Below are positions 54,006-62,390 of a DNA stretch of 64,000 nucleotides, piece after piece (the stretch's first letter is position 1; each line of letters starts with the position of its first letter). The translations under genes were made by a program, and so were the position numbers. A model generated the notes under the pieces. It was not told the DNA's origin. It saw nothing but the letters and a program-made list of their open reading frames with translations, and ran no database searches. Origin of the DNA: Bryobacteraceae bacterium (GTDB lineage: Bacteria > Acidobacteriota > Terriglobia > Bryobacterales > Bryobacteraceae); NCBI GenBank assembly GCA_026002855.1, contig BPGD01000001.1, forward strand, positions 4,373,916-4,437,915, given 5' to 3'.

Positions 54006-57000
54006 CTACCGCTGCCGTGCGGCCCACGCGGAGCCGTCGTCGTCCAGAGTGATCGTGATGGCCTCGTCAACATCGCGCAGGCTCCGCATCGGCTTGGGGA
54101 TGAGAGCCTCCGACACGAACCGCGTGCTTCCCGAGGCGAGTATCTGATCCAAGAACTGGCGGACTCTGAGTTGGATCTCTGCCTGGAAACTGGCTTCACC
54201 TGGCACCGTCGGCTTCGCGACCATATAGGCGTCTTCAAGGAGTGGGACGAAGGCGTCCGGTCTAATGCTGCCGTCCGCTATTCTCTGCTTGACGAAGTCG
54301 ATCATGTAGTAGCGGTCCGGGCTACCACCGGCGCCCGCGGCGGTCGCAAGGCGTTGGAGCAGCACGGCCATGAAAAGACCGGGCAGCGTGCGATTGATGC
54401 TGTATTTCGCCCAGCGGTTGATCGCGACAGGCTCTATCAGGAGGCCCAAGAATTCGTGGTACTTTGCGAAATAGGTATAGTGGCTACGATCACGTTCGCG
54501 CATGGGATGCATGACTGTGAATACAAGGCCCACATGCGATCTGCCGACGCGGCTTGAGGCCTGAATGTACTCCGCGTTCTGCCGCGGCATCCCATAAAAG
54601 AACATCGCGTTCAGGCGGTCGATATCGACACCGTGGCTGATCATGCTCGTAGCCAGGACGCAGTCGTGTGGTTCATTCAGGCCGGCAGTCTCAAGCCTCT
54701 CCAGAATCCTTGTAACGTCGTCGGTTCGCGTGGCGCCGGTAAGCTCCAGCTTGTTGAGCGCGGCAAGCCCGTCGTGTTCGAGGTTCGGATTCAGATCGCT
54801 CTCGATGTCGGTGCTGATGGAATCAAGATCGCGCTGGGCAAGGAAATAGGTGAGGGATGTCTTGTACGCATCCAAGAACTGTCGCCAATCCTGGGTCCCG
54901 ACAACTAGCTGGCCACCGTAGGGATTCGGGCTGTTAGCGGGCAGCCGCTCAAGATTGCTGAGTTCCCGGTGGTAGTAATCGAGGAGCTCCAGGATGGAGT
55001 TGAACAGTGTCTTGTTGTGCGGCAGCACCCCGATGAACAAGCGCTGTGGATAGGATTGGGTTTCTGCGTAGAACGAATCTGTGAGGGTCGGGCCGGGGCA
55101 TGGAAACACACGGGCGTCCGTTCGGCCCTTTCCGTACAAGTGCTCAATCTGCCGCTCGAACGCTTCCACAGTCGCGGAGGAAGCTATGATCTTTAGCATG
55201 CTCGGGTCCCCGAACTCGTTTCGGAGCCGCTGGAGGAAGGTCTCGTAGTGGCTGTCGAAGGTGCCCAGGCCCTCCTTCAGAAGGTGTAGTTCATCCTGGA
55301 TGAACAAGGACGGCCCGGTGAGTCCAGGAGGGACTCGCTTATCGAGCAGCCTGATATCACTGCAATCCTTTTGGCTGCACTTTCCTTTGTAGAAGCCATG
55401 GAGCTGGCAGCGCCCATCCACCCTGCCGAATAGCTGGGAGAATTTACGCTGGTTACCGATCACCGCGAGCTTGTCGATAGTCCCGATGAGGACGGTCGGC
55501 AGGTACCTGTAGATTTCATTGTCGACGACAATCACCGGCAGCCGTCCGTCGGGGAATGGACAGCCCTTATTGGTGCAAGCGTGGATAACACGAACCGTGG
55601 CGGGGTCGAAGTCCACTTGAACCGATTTCGTGCGGCAGGCCGGACAGTAGACGACGCGTTTCCAATCCTGGCGCTCGCGGGGATCGCAGGCTTTCGCCCA
55701 GGATGCCCCTACCTGCGGCCCAGCGAATCTAGCCCGCTGGGGGTTGGCAATCTCATTCGGCGAACCGCCCTCGCCGACAAAGTAGCCAACAGAGAACCCG
55801 TCCACGTCAGCAGAGTGCAGCCGGGGGTCGGTTTGGGCTCTACGAACGAGTTCAGCGGTACAGATGATCTCCGCCAGACGCTGGGTTTGCTGGAGGGTCA
55901 GAAGCCGCAACGGAAAGCGTATCCACGCCGTCGTTCCCAACCGCTTGCCACGCAGCCGGTCGAAGAAGCAGTGAAACACCAATACTCCCAGGTACGCTTC
56001 GGTCTTACCGCCGCCAGTCGGGAAATATAGAATGTCCACAAACCGTCGTTCAGCAAGGTCCTGAGGGTTATTAGTGTCCAACGCGGTGATGCCCGGGACT
56101 TGCGTCAGGATGAAGGCGATTTGGAATAGCCGCCAACGGTCGCGACGTTTTCCTGGAGCTTGATTTGCACCTGCCCTCTGAAACGTTTCGTTCATGAGTC
56201 GAAATGCGGCGAGCGCATTCGCATTCGTTTCGAGGACCTCGATCCCACGCCTGAATCGGACGATCTCACCTTCGAACCGACTCCGATCAGCATCGAAATC
56301 CGCCCCGGACCTACTTTCCCACGTGGGATCCGCCGCCACGTAGTCCCGCCGTGCGCGTTCCCAGACGGCTCGGAAGCCTTCAAGCTCACTCAGGATGGAG
56401 CGCAGGACGGGAAGAGGGTCCATCGCCAAGTCTTGGAACAGCGCAGCGGGACGCGTCCGGGTCGTCAGGCGCAGTTGGCGATAGACGGGCATGTGGGTCG
56501 TCCGGATGGCTGGTGGGCTCGATTCCAGCCGTTCGATCCCACAATTGAAGCCTCTGCCCCAGATCCGACGGTCATACCGGAAACCTTTCGGAGCGAGATC
56601 CAACTCAAACGGCAAGAGCGCGCCATCCGGGAACGTCAAAACGAGTTGCGGATCGAAGATGAATGGTTCCCTGTGTGGGTTGGCGTCATCCAGTGAATTG
56701 TTGCTCAGCTCGAGCGACAGCAGCAGGGGGCTCGCCGCCCCCGCGCTTTCGGGTGTCGCCTTCGCATCGCACTTCCATCCCCAACTTGGAATCACTTCTG
56801 TCGTCAAAGAGGCCACGAACGCCCGGTAGGCCGCTTCCGTCTGAATCGCGGTCTGGGGCACTTCAACTTTGGCTGAGGGTGCACCCGCAGTTCGGAGCCG
56901 ATCCGGATCCGCTCGCGCAAGTGCGACCGCGCGGGCCATCTCAGCGTCCAAGGCGTTCCGTAAGTCGCTTGCGTCAACCTGCACCGCCCCGGATGGTTGG

Positions 57001-57596
57001 CTGAAGACTTTGATAGTACCCGCAGCATTGCAGACGATCTTTCGGAATTTGACAAACAGTGTGTCTTTGGGCGTCCGACGACGCTTCCTTCGCAGTCTGG
57101 CATCCCCGCCTCCCCATGGCTGTTCGGTACGGAAACTTTCCTCAACATCAGTGCTAGTGAGTGCGTCCTTTTCATCGAGATACTCGACGTCTCCCGGTTC
57201 ATCGCAAGGCCCGTCGGAGTCGGTTTCGCCCTCTGCACATTCAAGAGCTTGCTGCATGTGTTGCCGCTGCTCCGCAAGCGAAGGGAGGACCCGGTAGTAC
57301 ACAGCCCAACTCGCTTTGACCTGGATCGCCATTGGGTCCTCAGTCAGCGCGACCATAAACTGGGCGCCGATCGCGAACGGCGCGATCTTCCTCTGGATCT
57401 CCATCTGACCGCGCGCTCCTGCTGCGGCCGCCCCGACCGTTTGAACCGATCGCAGATTCCCCACGAAATAAACGTCGCGAGGGTAATTTCGCAGGCATTC
57501 CTTCTCGGACGCTCCTGTAGCCCGGGCTTCAATTGCTCGGGTTATATACTTCGTGAACAGGGTTTCCTCGACGTTCATGTCGACGTCCATAGTCAA
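54006..57596 (-). CDS. drmA: DISARM DrmA-type SF2 helicase
   Basis: 1196 residues, a normal DrmA size. Walker A is FPTGGGKTEAYLG (about 525-537), the DExH box is IQDELHLL (about 767-774) and motif III is ASSAT (806-810). Motif VI is QASSRVGRSHVGLVF, with SMISHGVDIDRLNAMFF just before. Two Cys clusters (CPAC...CTNKGC near 651-679 and CQLHGFYKGKCSQKDC near 730-745) are inserted between the motor lobes and probably bind zinc. The first 450 residues have no motif I know. The start was set at TTG 57596, which overlaps the drmE stop (TTGA) and has AAAGGA about 8 bases upstream; ATG 57590 is the alternative. The protein would be the ATP-driven motor of the defence complex. Confidence 0.9.
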   Translation of the reverse strand: MTMDVDMNVEETLFTKYITRAIEARATGASEKECLRNYPRDVYFVGNLRSVQTVGAAAAGARGQMEIQRKIAPFAIGAQFMVALTEDPMAIQVKASWAVYYRVLPSLAEQRQHMQQALECAEGETDSDGPCDEPGDVEYLDEKDALTSTDVEESFRTEQPWGGGDARLRRKRRRTPKDTLFVKFRKIVCNAAGTIKVFSQPSGAVQVDASDLRNALDAEMARAVALARADPDRLRTAGAPSAKVEVPQTAIQTEAAYRAFVASLTTEVIPSWGWKCDAKATPESAGAASPLLLSLELSNNSLDDANPHREPFIFDPQLVLTFPDGALLPFELDLAPKGFRYDRRIWGRGFNCGIERLESSPPAIRTTHMPVYRQLRLTTRTRPAALFQDLAMDPLPVLRSILSELEGFRAVWERARRDYVAADPTWESRSGADFDADRSRFEGEIVRFRRGIEVLETNANALAAFRLMNETFQRAGANQAPGKRRDRWRLFQIAFILTQVPGITALDTNNPQDLAERRFVDILYFPTGGGKTEAYLGVLVFHCFFDRLRGKRLGTTAWIRFPLRLLTLQQTQRLAEIICTAELVRRAQTDPRLHSADVDGFSVGYFVGEGGSPNEIANPQRARFAGPQVGASWAKACDPRERQDWKRVVYCPACRTKSVQVDFDPATVRVIHACTNKGCPFPDGRLPVIVVDNEIYRYLPTVLIGTIDKLAVIGNQRKFSQLFGRVDGRCQLHGFYKGKCSQKDCSDIRLLDKRVPPGLTGPSLFIQDELHLLKEGLGTFDSHYETFLQRLRNEFGDPSMLKIIASSATVEAFERQIEHLYGKGRTDARVFPCPGPTLTDSFYAETQSYPQRLFIGVLPHNKTLFNSILELLDYYHRELSNLERLPANSPNPYGGQLVVGTQDWRQFLDAYKTSLTYFLAQRDLDSISTDIESDLNPNLEHDGLAALNKLELTGATRTDDVTRILERLETAGLNEPHDCVLATSMISHGVDIDRLNAMFFYGMPRQNAEYIQASSRVGRSHVGLVFTVMHPMRERDRSHYTYFAKYHEFLGLLIEPVAINRWAKYSINRTLPGLFMAVLLQRLATAAGAGGSPDRYYMIDFVKQRIADGSIRPDAFVPLLEDAYMVAKPTVPGEASFQAEIQLRVRQFLDQILASGSTRFVSEALIPKPMRSLRDVDEAITITLDDDGSAWAARQR

Positions 57597-60127
57597 TGCG
57601 CATTCCTTTCCAGACGACCGAGGCAGCTCTGAAGAATCGGTTCTCGAAGCGTTTTCTTCTCGATGACTCGAAGCAGGAGGAGCGAATCTCTAAAGTCGTC
57701 GAAGGTGATTTCCAGTACCTCGTCGATCACTGCATCATGTCCGACGTGTGCCACACCTCCAACTTGCGAAACAATCCAAGAGTTCAACCAGCGCCCCAGG
57801 GTTTGATGAAGTGTTCGCAAGCGCTTCGCCGCCGCATATATACAACGGTATTGCGTAGAGATGAAAGTGGATTTGAGCACTTGGCCGACTCGGCGAAGAT
57901 CCTCCGGGTCCTCCGGACACAGAACATCCCCCGCCTCCCAGGATCGGATCGTCCGGGTGGACTGGATGCTGCTGCCCAAGGCTTGAATCGCATACAGCAA
58001 TTCCTCGGGAGAATTCGAAGCGTGAGCGACGTCGCTTTGCCACCTTTTGACCAGGGCAACGTGGAGGGCGTATTTCGGATGGCCGTGGATGCGCGAAACT
58101 AGAAGATCGTAGAAGCTTTGGCGCCGCTCGCCATGTATGAGCACCACCAGATCTCCGGGTTGAACAGCGCGAACATACCGCTCCTCAGTTGTTAATCCGC
58201 CACTGGACTGAACAACGACGTTCAGTTTTTCATCAGAAGCGTAGAAAGCGGTCCACCCGTGCTCGAACCGGAACCAGATCGCCTGATCGCACCACATGCC
58301 GGTCGCATGGCTAGCCCCCTGCCCGCGCTCCGGCACATCTTCCTGTTCTGATTCGATTTTATCAAATATCTTGGCTATCTCGTCCGCAGCATCGAACCCC
58401 TTCAGAAGGGATGGCACATTGATTGACAGGGTCTTCGTCTTGGCTGAGTTGACCTCCAATTCCGCCGGCGACTCGCAAACAATGCGATCGGTGATGCTTT
58501 GTGAGAACGCCGGTTCAGGTTGACCGGACAACGCGGCTAGGGCACGAGTGACGTATCGTACGCTCGGATTACACCGCTCTGCCCATTCCGCAATCCGGCG
58601 ATAGCCCGCCTTGAGTTGATGGCGGTACACAAGCAGATCAAGACGCTTATACGAAAAGCACGGCAGAATCTTCGGCATGAGCACGGGCCTGGGTACTGAC
58701 ATCAACACCAAGCAGCACTGCCGATCGGCGCGCAGCAAACGATCTGGTCGGGACAAATTCCCGGGCATAATCTTGTGGCGCGAATACGCGTCCAGCTCCT
58801 CAAGCGTCATCACATATGTTCCCACTTCCGCTAAATCGTCCTCGGTGATGTTATGATGTGCCAGCAAGGCTAGCAGGAACACATGCTTTCGGGATCGGCT
58901 GGAAAAGATCACAAGCCGTGCCGAGCCGTCGCTTGGCTCGTCCAAGATGACGTTGCACAGCGCGATCCATAGCGGCGCGGATCGAGCCTTCACCTCCTCG
59001 ATGGCGTGGCCAAGATGTGTCGCTACTGTTTCAAGGCGGCCGGTGAGGTTCGGGTGCTTCTCAGAAGTGTGGTTCCGGAAAGAGGCGCAGGATTGTAGAA
59101 GATGTGAGAACGTTCGCAGACCGTAAAAGCGCTGTGTTTCGCGCTCGTAGAAATCCAGAGGCACGCACAAGCCCTCCACATTCCGCAATAGGCGCCAGTG
59201 TGCCAGCACCGCCGCTTTCGCGAGCGTACCGTCCGGCGGCGTCAGGCGAGACAGTTCCACGGTTGCCGCCCGCAGGTGCGTGTCTACGCAGGCGAGACCG
59301 GGCCCTGCCAGCACCACGGGCCTCACCGTCGTCTTCATGGCAGGTTGCCAGAGTTGAAGCCCTTGGGAATGGTTGACGGAGGGAGCTGCAGGATCAAGTC
59401 CTTTCCATGGCCAGATAAAGATGCTTCCAAATTCAGTGAACAGGTCAACCAAACTAGAAAGCGGGTTTTGGCTCCAGCAGATCACAGGTACTTGACGTTT
59501 CCGGGCGTAGCGCAGAACCCCCGATAGCCACTCGGCCCGAGAGCTATCGCCCAAGTCGATCGCGATCCACTCCGGATTCTGACCCGACAGGATGGCAACG
59601 GGATCAACTGGCGCGTACACAGTTATCAACTCTGGCGCATGTCCGCCGTACTCGCCGTGGCCGGCTTCCTTCTGTTTCACCGTCGATCCGGAAGGACCGA
59701 CGTTGCGTTGAGGGAAAACCTCCGAAAAGCGCAGACCCCAACCGGCCAGCTCGAGCGACGCCAAGTGTTCTCGGATACCTACATATGACCCAAAATAGAC
59801 GACGCGCGGTCGGTAGGAAGGCGACGCCAACCGCGGATTTAGCAAGGAGTGGATGAGGCCGGTCGCCAAAAGGATGGCGGGCCTATGAAGAGCGAAGTCC
59901 GGCAGGACCACCATTAGGTTTCGACCAGTTTGAAGAGCCGACCACACGAGCCTCGAGCTGCGCTCGTCCACCTCATCGGTCGAGCAGCTCCCCACTCGGG
60001 CCTTCAATAAACGCTTCTCCCAGACGCTGTTCAGCGCATGAGAGCTGTTGGCCGGAAGCTGCCCGAACGCGGCATCAATCCAAGAAATCGGCACGCTTGG
60101 TTGCGTTACTCCCGAGTCTTGCGACAA
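57593..60127 (-). CDS. drmE: DISARM DrmE-like protein
   Basis: 844 residues from TTG 60127 (preceded by AAGGGAAGAGGGA); GTG 60094 is the alternative. The segment LMVVLPDFALHRPAILLATG followed by LIHSLLNPRLASP and RPRVVYFGSYVGIREHLASL resembles the start of DrmE proteins of class 2 DISARM. No nuclease, methylase or helicase motif is visible, and no membrane helix. The middle (450-550) has YVMTLEELDAYSRHKIMPGN and several basic stretches. Placed directly before drmA, as in class 2 systems, which supports the call. Its biochemical role is unknown even in described systems. The assignment rests on size, position and short motifs, so it is less certain than DrmA/DrmB. Confidence 0.72.
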   Translation of the reverse strand: MSQDSGVTQPSVPISWIDAAFGQLPANSSHALNSVWEKRLLKARVGSCSTDEVDERSSRLVWSALQTGRNLMVVLPDFALHRPAILLATGLIHSLLNPRLASPSYRPRVVYFGSYVGIREHLASLELAGWGLRFSEVFPQRNVGPSGSTVKQKEAGHGEYGGHAPELITVYAPVDPVAILSGQNPEWIAIDLGDSSRAEWLSGVLRYARKRQVPVICWSQNPLSSLVDLFTEFGSIFIWPWKGLDPAAPSVNHSQGLQLWQPAMKTTVRPVVLAGPGLACVDTHLRAATVELSRLTPPDGTLAKAAVLAHWRLLRNVEGLCVPLDFYERETQRFYGLRTFSHLLQSCASFRNHTSEKHPNLTGRLETVATHLGHAIEEVKARSAPLWIALCNVILDEPSDGSARLVIFSSRSRKHVFLLALLAHHNITEDDLAEVGTYVMTLEELDAYSRHKIMPGNLSRPDRLLRADRQCCLVLMSVPRPVLMPKILPCFSYKRLDLLVYRHQLKAGYRRIAEWAERCNPSVRYVTRALAALSGQPEPAFSQSITDRIVCESPAELEVNSAKTKTLSINVPSLLKGFDAADEIAKIFDKIESEQEDVPERGQGASHATGMWCDQAIWFRFEHGWTAFYASDEKLNVVVQSSGGLTTEERYVRAVQPGDLVVLIHGERRQSFYDLLVSRIHGHPKYALHVALVKRWQSDVAHASNSPEELLYAIQALGSSIQSTRTIRSWEAGDVLCPEDPEDLRRVGQVLKSTFISTQYRCIYAAAKRLRTLHQTLGRWLNSWIVSQVGGVAHVGHDAVIDEVLEITFDDFRDSLLLLRVIEKKTLREPILQSCLGRLERNAH

Positions 60128-62270
60128 ATCCCTCTTCCCTTTCCCTCCATAATGTGAGCGGGTCGCACAAGGGTCTAAAATTTACGATGGTCAGGGGGCT
60201 GCTGGCCTTCAAATCCGGATAATGTCCTAAAAGAGCGGCCCGCAGTTCGCCAAGACCCCCGAAGCCTTCGCGTAGCGCATCCTCATGCGTCAGCTCATCG
60301 AACCTGCAATGCCGTGTATGCGTCACCTCAACACATAACTCTTCCGACCCTGCTTGAAGTATCAGTGGACCGCTTGAGACATCGTACCGACCTTTGCGAA
60401 TCGTGCTCCGTTTTACGCCACTCCTTAAAGCCGGCAAGTAACACCGTTTGACGGCGAGGTGCGGGGCCGCCCAGATCTCGGGACGAAGCCTGAGCCGCCG
60501 GACGAACTGCCTTCCATCGACGACAAGGTGCTCGGTCGAGCTTGAGAGGTGTATCACGAGATCCGGTTCTAAGCTCGCGACGAAGGTTTGAGGCTGAGAA
60601 GATGCGACGATCAAGGCTGCCCCAAGCTTGCGCGCTACCCGTTGGACCCGCGAAGCAACCACGTTCGCGGTGAGCACGTCAAGATTGGAGCAGAACTCGT
60701 CCGCCAGCCACACGTTACAGCCGCTGGCAACTAAGGCAGCAAGCGCAGCTCTGTACTGCTGGCCGTTACTAAGTTCCTCAAAACGTTGCAAATAGACGAA
60801 CGCATCAGAGAGGCCAACAATCCCCAACAGTTCGAGGGCCGAGCGAACATCGGCCTTCCCCAGCAGTTCCACCAGGGGCTTCTGTGATCGTAGTCGAGTG
60901 AGGCTGCCAGGACGATAATTGGGCGGCGTGCATATAGCGTGGCCGCTCGGAATAGAATCCGGCCTAAGCAACGCCGATAATAAGCTTGTCTTTCCAGATC
61001 CCGAAGGGCCCACAATAAGCACAACTTGGCCAGCTGCGATCTGAACTGAGAGATTTCGAATAATGTTATGATTTATAAAATCCGGTGAGATCCCAAAGGC
61101 CTGCTGAACAAGATGAGTCTTTCGGGTGCGGCGTACACGCGATTGATATGAGATGCACAAATCCCTGATGGTGACCGGCGATTGAATGGGATCTATGCTC
61201 GGCAGCGAATGCCGATGACCGTTCGAGATCTGGAGTTGCGCCACCCGCCGGTTGACAAACTCAGAAGCCTCGGGAGTGAGACCTTGCAGGTAAGTCGGCT
61301 TTGGGAGGCTGATGATTCCATTGAAGAGCGCGAAATCTCTTAGCGAACCTTTCCTAGCGAGGGTGTCCAAGCGTTTCGTCAGCTCAGGTATAGTCAGCTT
61401 CTCGCTTTCTAGCAGTTGAGCTGCACGGGTCATCCTGGCGACCTGTTGATCGACAATGCCGCAGGCCTCTTCATGGACGACATCCCGGTTCCGTACGCGT
61501 TCTTGATTGGTGAGCAGATATCGCAAATCTTTGGCGACGCGAGCGAGATTTCCCTCAGTTTCACCAATGAACGACATTCCGGCACTGGCGCAGAAAGGAA
61601 CAAATTTCAGCATGTCTGCCGCAATCTCGATGAAGTACGGCTTGAGTCCAGCCACTTGCCAGTGGTCTTTGGCATAGTACGCGGCGTGTTTCACGAGTAA
61701 TTGTCCTAGCCGGATTCCGCGGAATTCAGGGTATACTACACATCGAGCGATCCGCACCAGCAGGTGGATATATTGCCGCAGCGTGGGCGTGTCCCAGCGG
61801 TCCCAGCCAATGCCGTTAGAATGAAATGGCGCGTCCAGCACCGCAGATCTAGGTTTGCTCATGTAAAACGGCGTCGCGAGCTCGATGTAACCGACGATGC
61901 TCGGGTACATCGGGTGGAAGCTCCTGGCGACAAGGCGGGCCGTGCGTCCGTGGAGGGCCTTTCCCCGGTAATGAAGGTCAGCCAGTGCCTGGTACGCGGA
62001 GAACTCAGCCTCTTCCGTGATCTCTTTTATCAGCACCTCCAAGGAGACATTCCCAACCGAAACCGTCTCGCGGGCAGCGTAGGGCGGATAAAGGAGTGCG
62101 TCACCGTTCCGGCAGGGGACCGTGATTCTCTCGGGACTAATGACGACGTAGTCTCCCACCGAGACGCATGCAGATCTCGGCAGCACGAGGGTCCGCGCTG
62201 ATGTACCAAGCCGGATCTCTTTTAGGTGCCCACGCCATTCAACGCTGGCGACGCGATACCGCCCACCCAT
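60075..62270 (-). CDS. GNAT acetyltransferase - ABC ATPase - ASCH fusion (COG2401-like)
   Basis: 731 residues from ATG 62270 (AGGTG 6 bases upstream; GTG 62279 possible). Residues about 90-250 look like a GNAT acetyltransferase, with acetyl-CoA loop PEFRGIRLGQLL. Residues about 370-590 are an ABC-type ATPase: Walker A GPSGSGKTSLLSALL, signature LSNGQQYRAALAAL, Walker B VWLADEF and D-loop SNLD. The switch His is not evident (VASSQPQ). The last 110 residues look like an ASCH domain: GVKRSTIRKG, then HEDALREGFGGLGELRAALL. The first two parts match the COG2401 idea of an ABC ATPase fused to an acetyltransferase. No membrane segment, so not a transporter. First gene of the operon; it overlaps drmE by 53 bases. 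Function unproven. Confidence 0.8.
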   Translation of the reverse strand: MGGRYRVASVEWRGHLKEIRLGTSARTLVLPRSACVSVGDYVVISPERITVPCRNGDALLYPPYAARETVSVGNVSLEVLIKEITEEAEFSAYQALADLHYRGKALHGRTARLVARSFHPMYPSIVGYIELATPFYMSKPRSAVLDAPFHSNGIGWDRWDTPTLRQYIHLLVRIARCVVYPEFRGIRLGQLLVKHAAYYAKDHWQVAGLKPYFIEIAADMLKFVPFCASAGMSFIGETEGNLARVAKDLRYLLTNQERVRNRDVVHEEACGIVDQQVARMTRAAQLLESEKLTIPELTKRLDTLARKGSLRDFALFNGIISLPKPTYLQGLTPEASEFVNRRVAQLQISNGHRHSLPSIDPIQSPVTIRDLCISYQSRVRRTRKTHLVQQAFGISPDFINHNIIRNLSVQIAAGQVVLIVGPSGSGKTSLLSALLRPDSIPSGHAICTPPNYRPGSLTRLRSQKPLVELLGKADVRSALELLGIVGLSDAFVYLQRFEELSNGQQYRAALAALVASGCNVWLADEFCSNLDVLTANVVASRVQRVARKLGAALIVASSQPQTFVASLEPDLVIHLSSSTEHLVVDGRQFVRRLRLRPEIWAAPHLAVKRCYLPALRSGVKRSTIRKGRYDVSSGPLILQAGSEELCVEVTHTRHCRFDELTHEDALREGFGGLGELRAALLGHYPDLKASSPLTIVNFRPLCDPLTLWREREEGFVARLGSNATKRADFLD

Positions 62271-62313
62271 GACGCTCACCTACATGCCTTCTGCTAGGGA
62301 ACATTCTCGTATT

Positions 62314-62342
62314 TATATACACTCTTGCGGAGATCGTATCAA
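62314..62342 (-). promoter_or_regulatory. Strong sigma-70-like promoter of the defence operon
   Basis: On the minus strand TTGATA (62337-62342) and TATATA (62314-62319) are separated by exactly 17 bases. Transcription would begin near 62307, leaving a leader of about 35-40 bases before the start of the GNAT-ABC-ASCH gene. It is the most consensus-like promoter I see in the window and lies in an AT-rich patch. Confidence 0.65.
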
Positions 62343-62390
62343 GTCAAAATCCACTGGAGTTCAGAGTGCCTTGCGCGCCCAGTGTAACCG

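Larger units (their letters stand above)
52064..62390. other. DISARM-like defence island, lower GC, between two copies of one IS
   Basis: Four minus-strand genes (GNAT-ABC-ASCH, drmE, drmA, drmB) overlap or are at most 25 bases apart. Their base composition is visibly lower in G+C (roughly mid-fifties percent by eye against about two-thirds in the flanks), with more A/T in third codon positions. The left border is an IS remnant and the right border a decayed full copy in the same orientation, as in a composite transposon. This supports acquisition by transfer. Confidence 0.75.

Noticed and set aside
60075..62279. ABC transporter for the GNAT-ABC-ASCH gene
   Set aside because: There is no membrane segment in the protein and no permease gene nearby; the ABC part lies between two soluble domains.
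52064..62390. drmC (phospholipase D-like) or a DNA methyltransferase within the island
   Set aside because: No HxK(x4)D motif pair and no methylase DPPY/NPPY or PC motif was found in any of the four proteins or in the short gaps.
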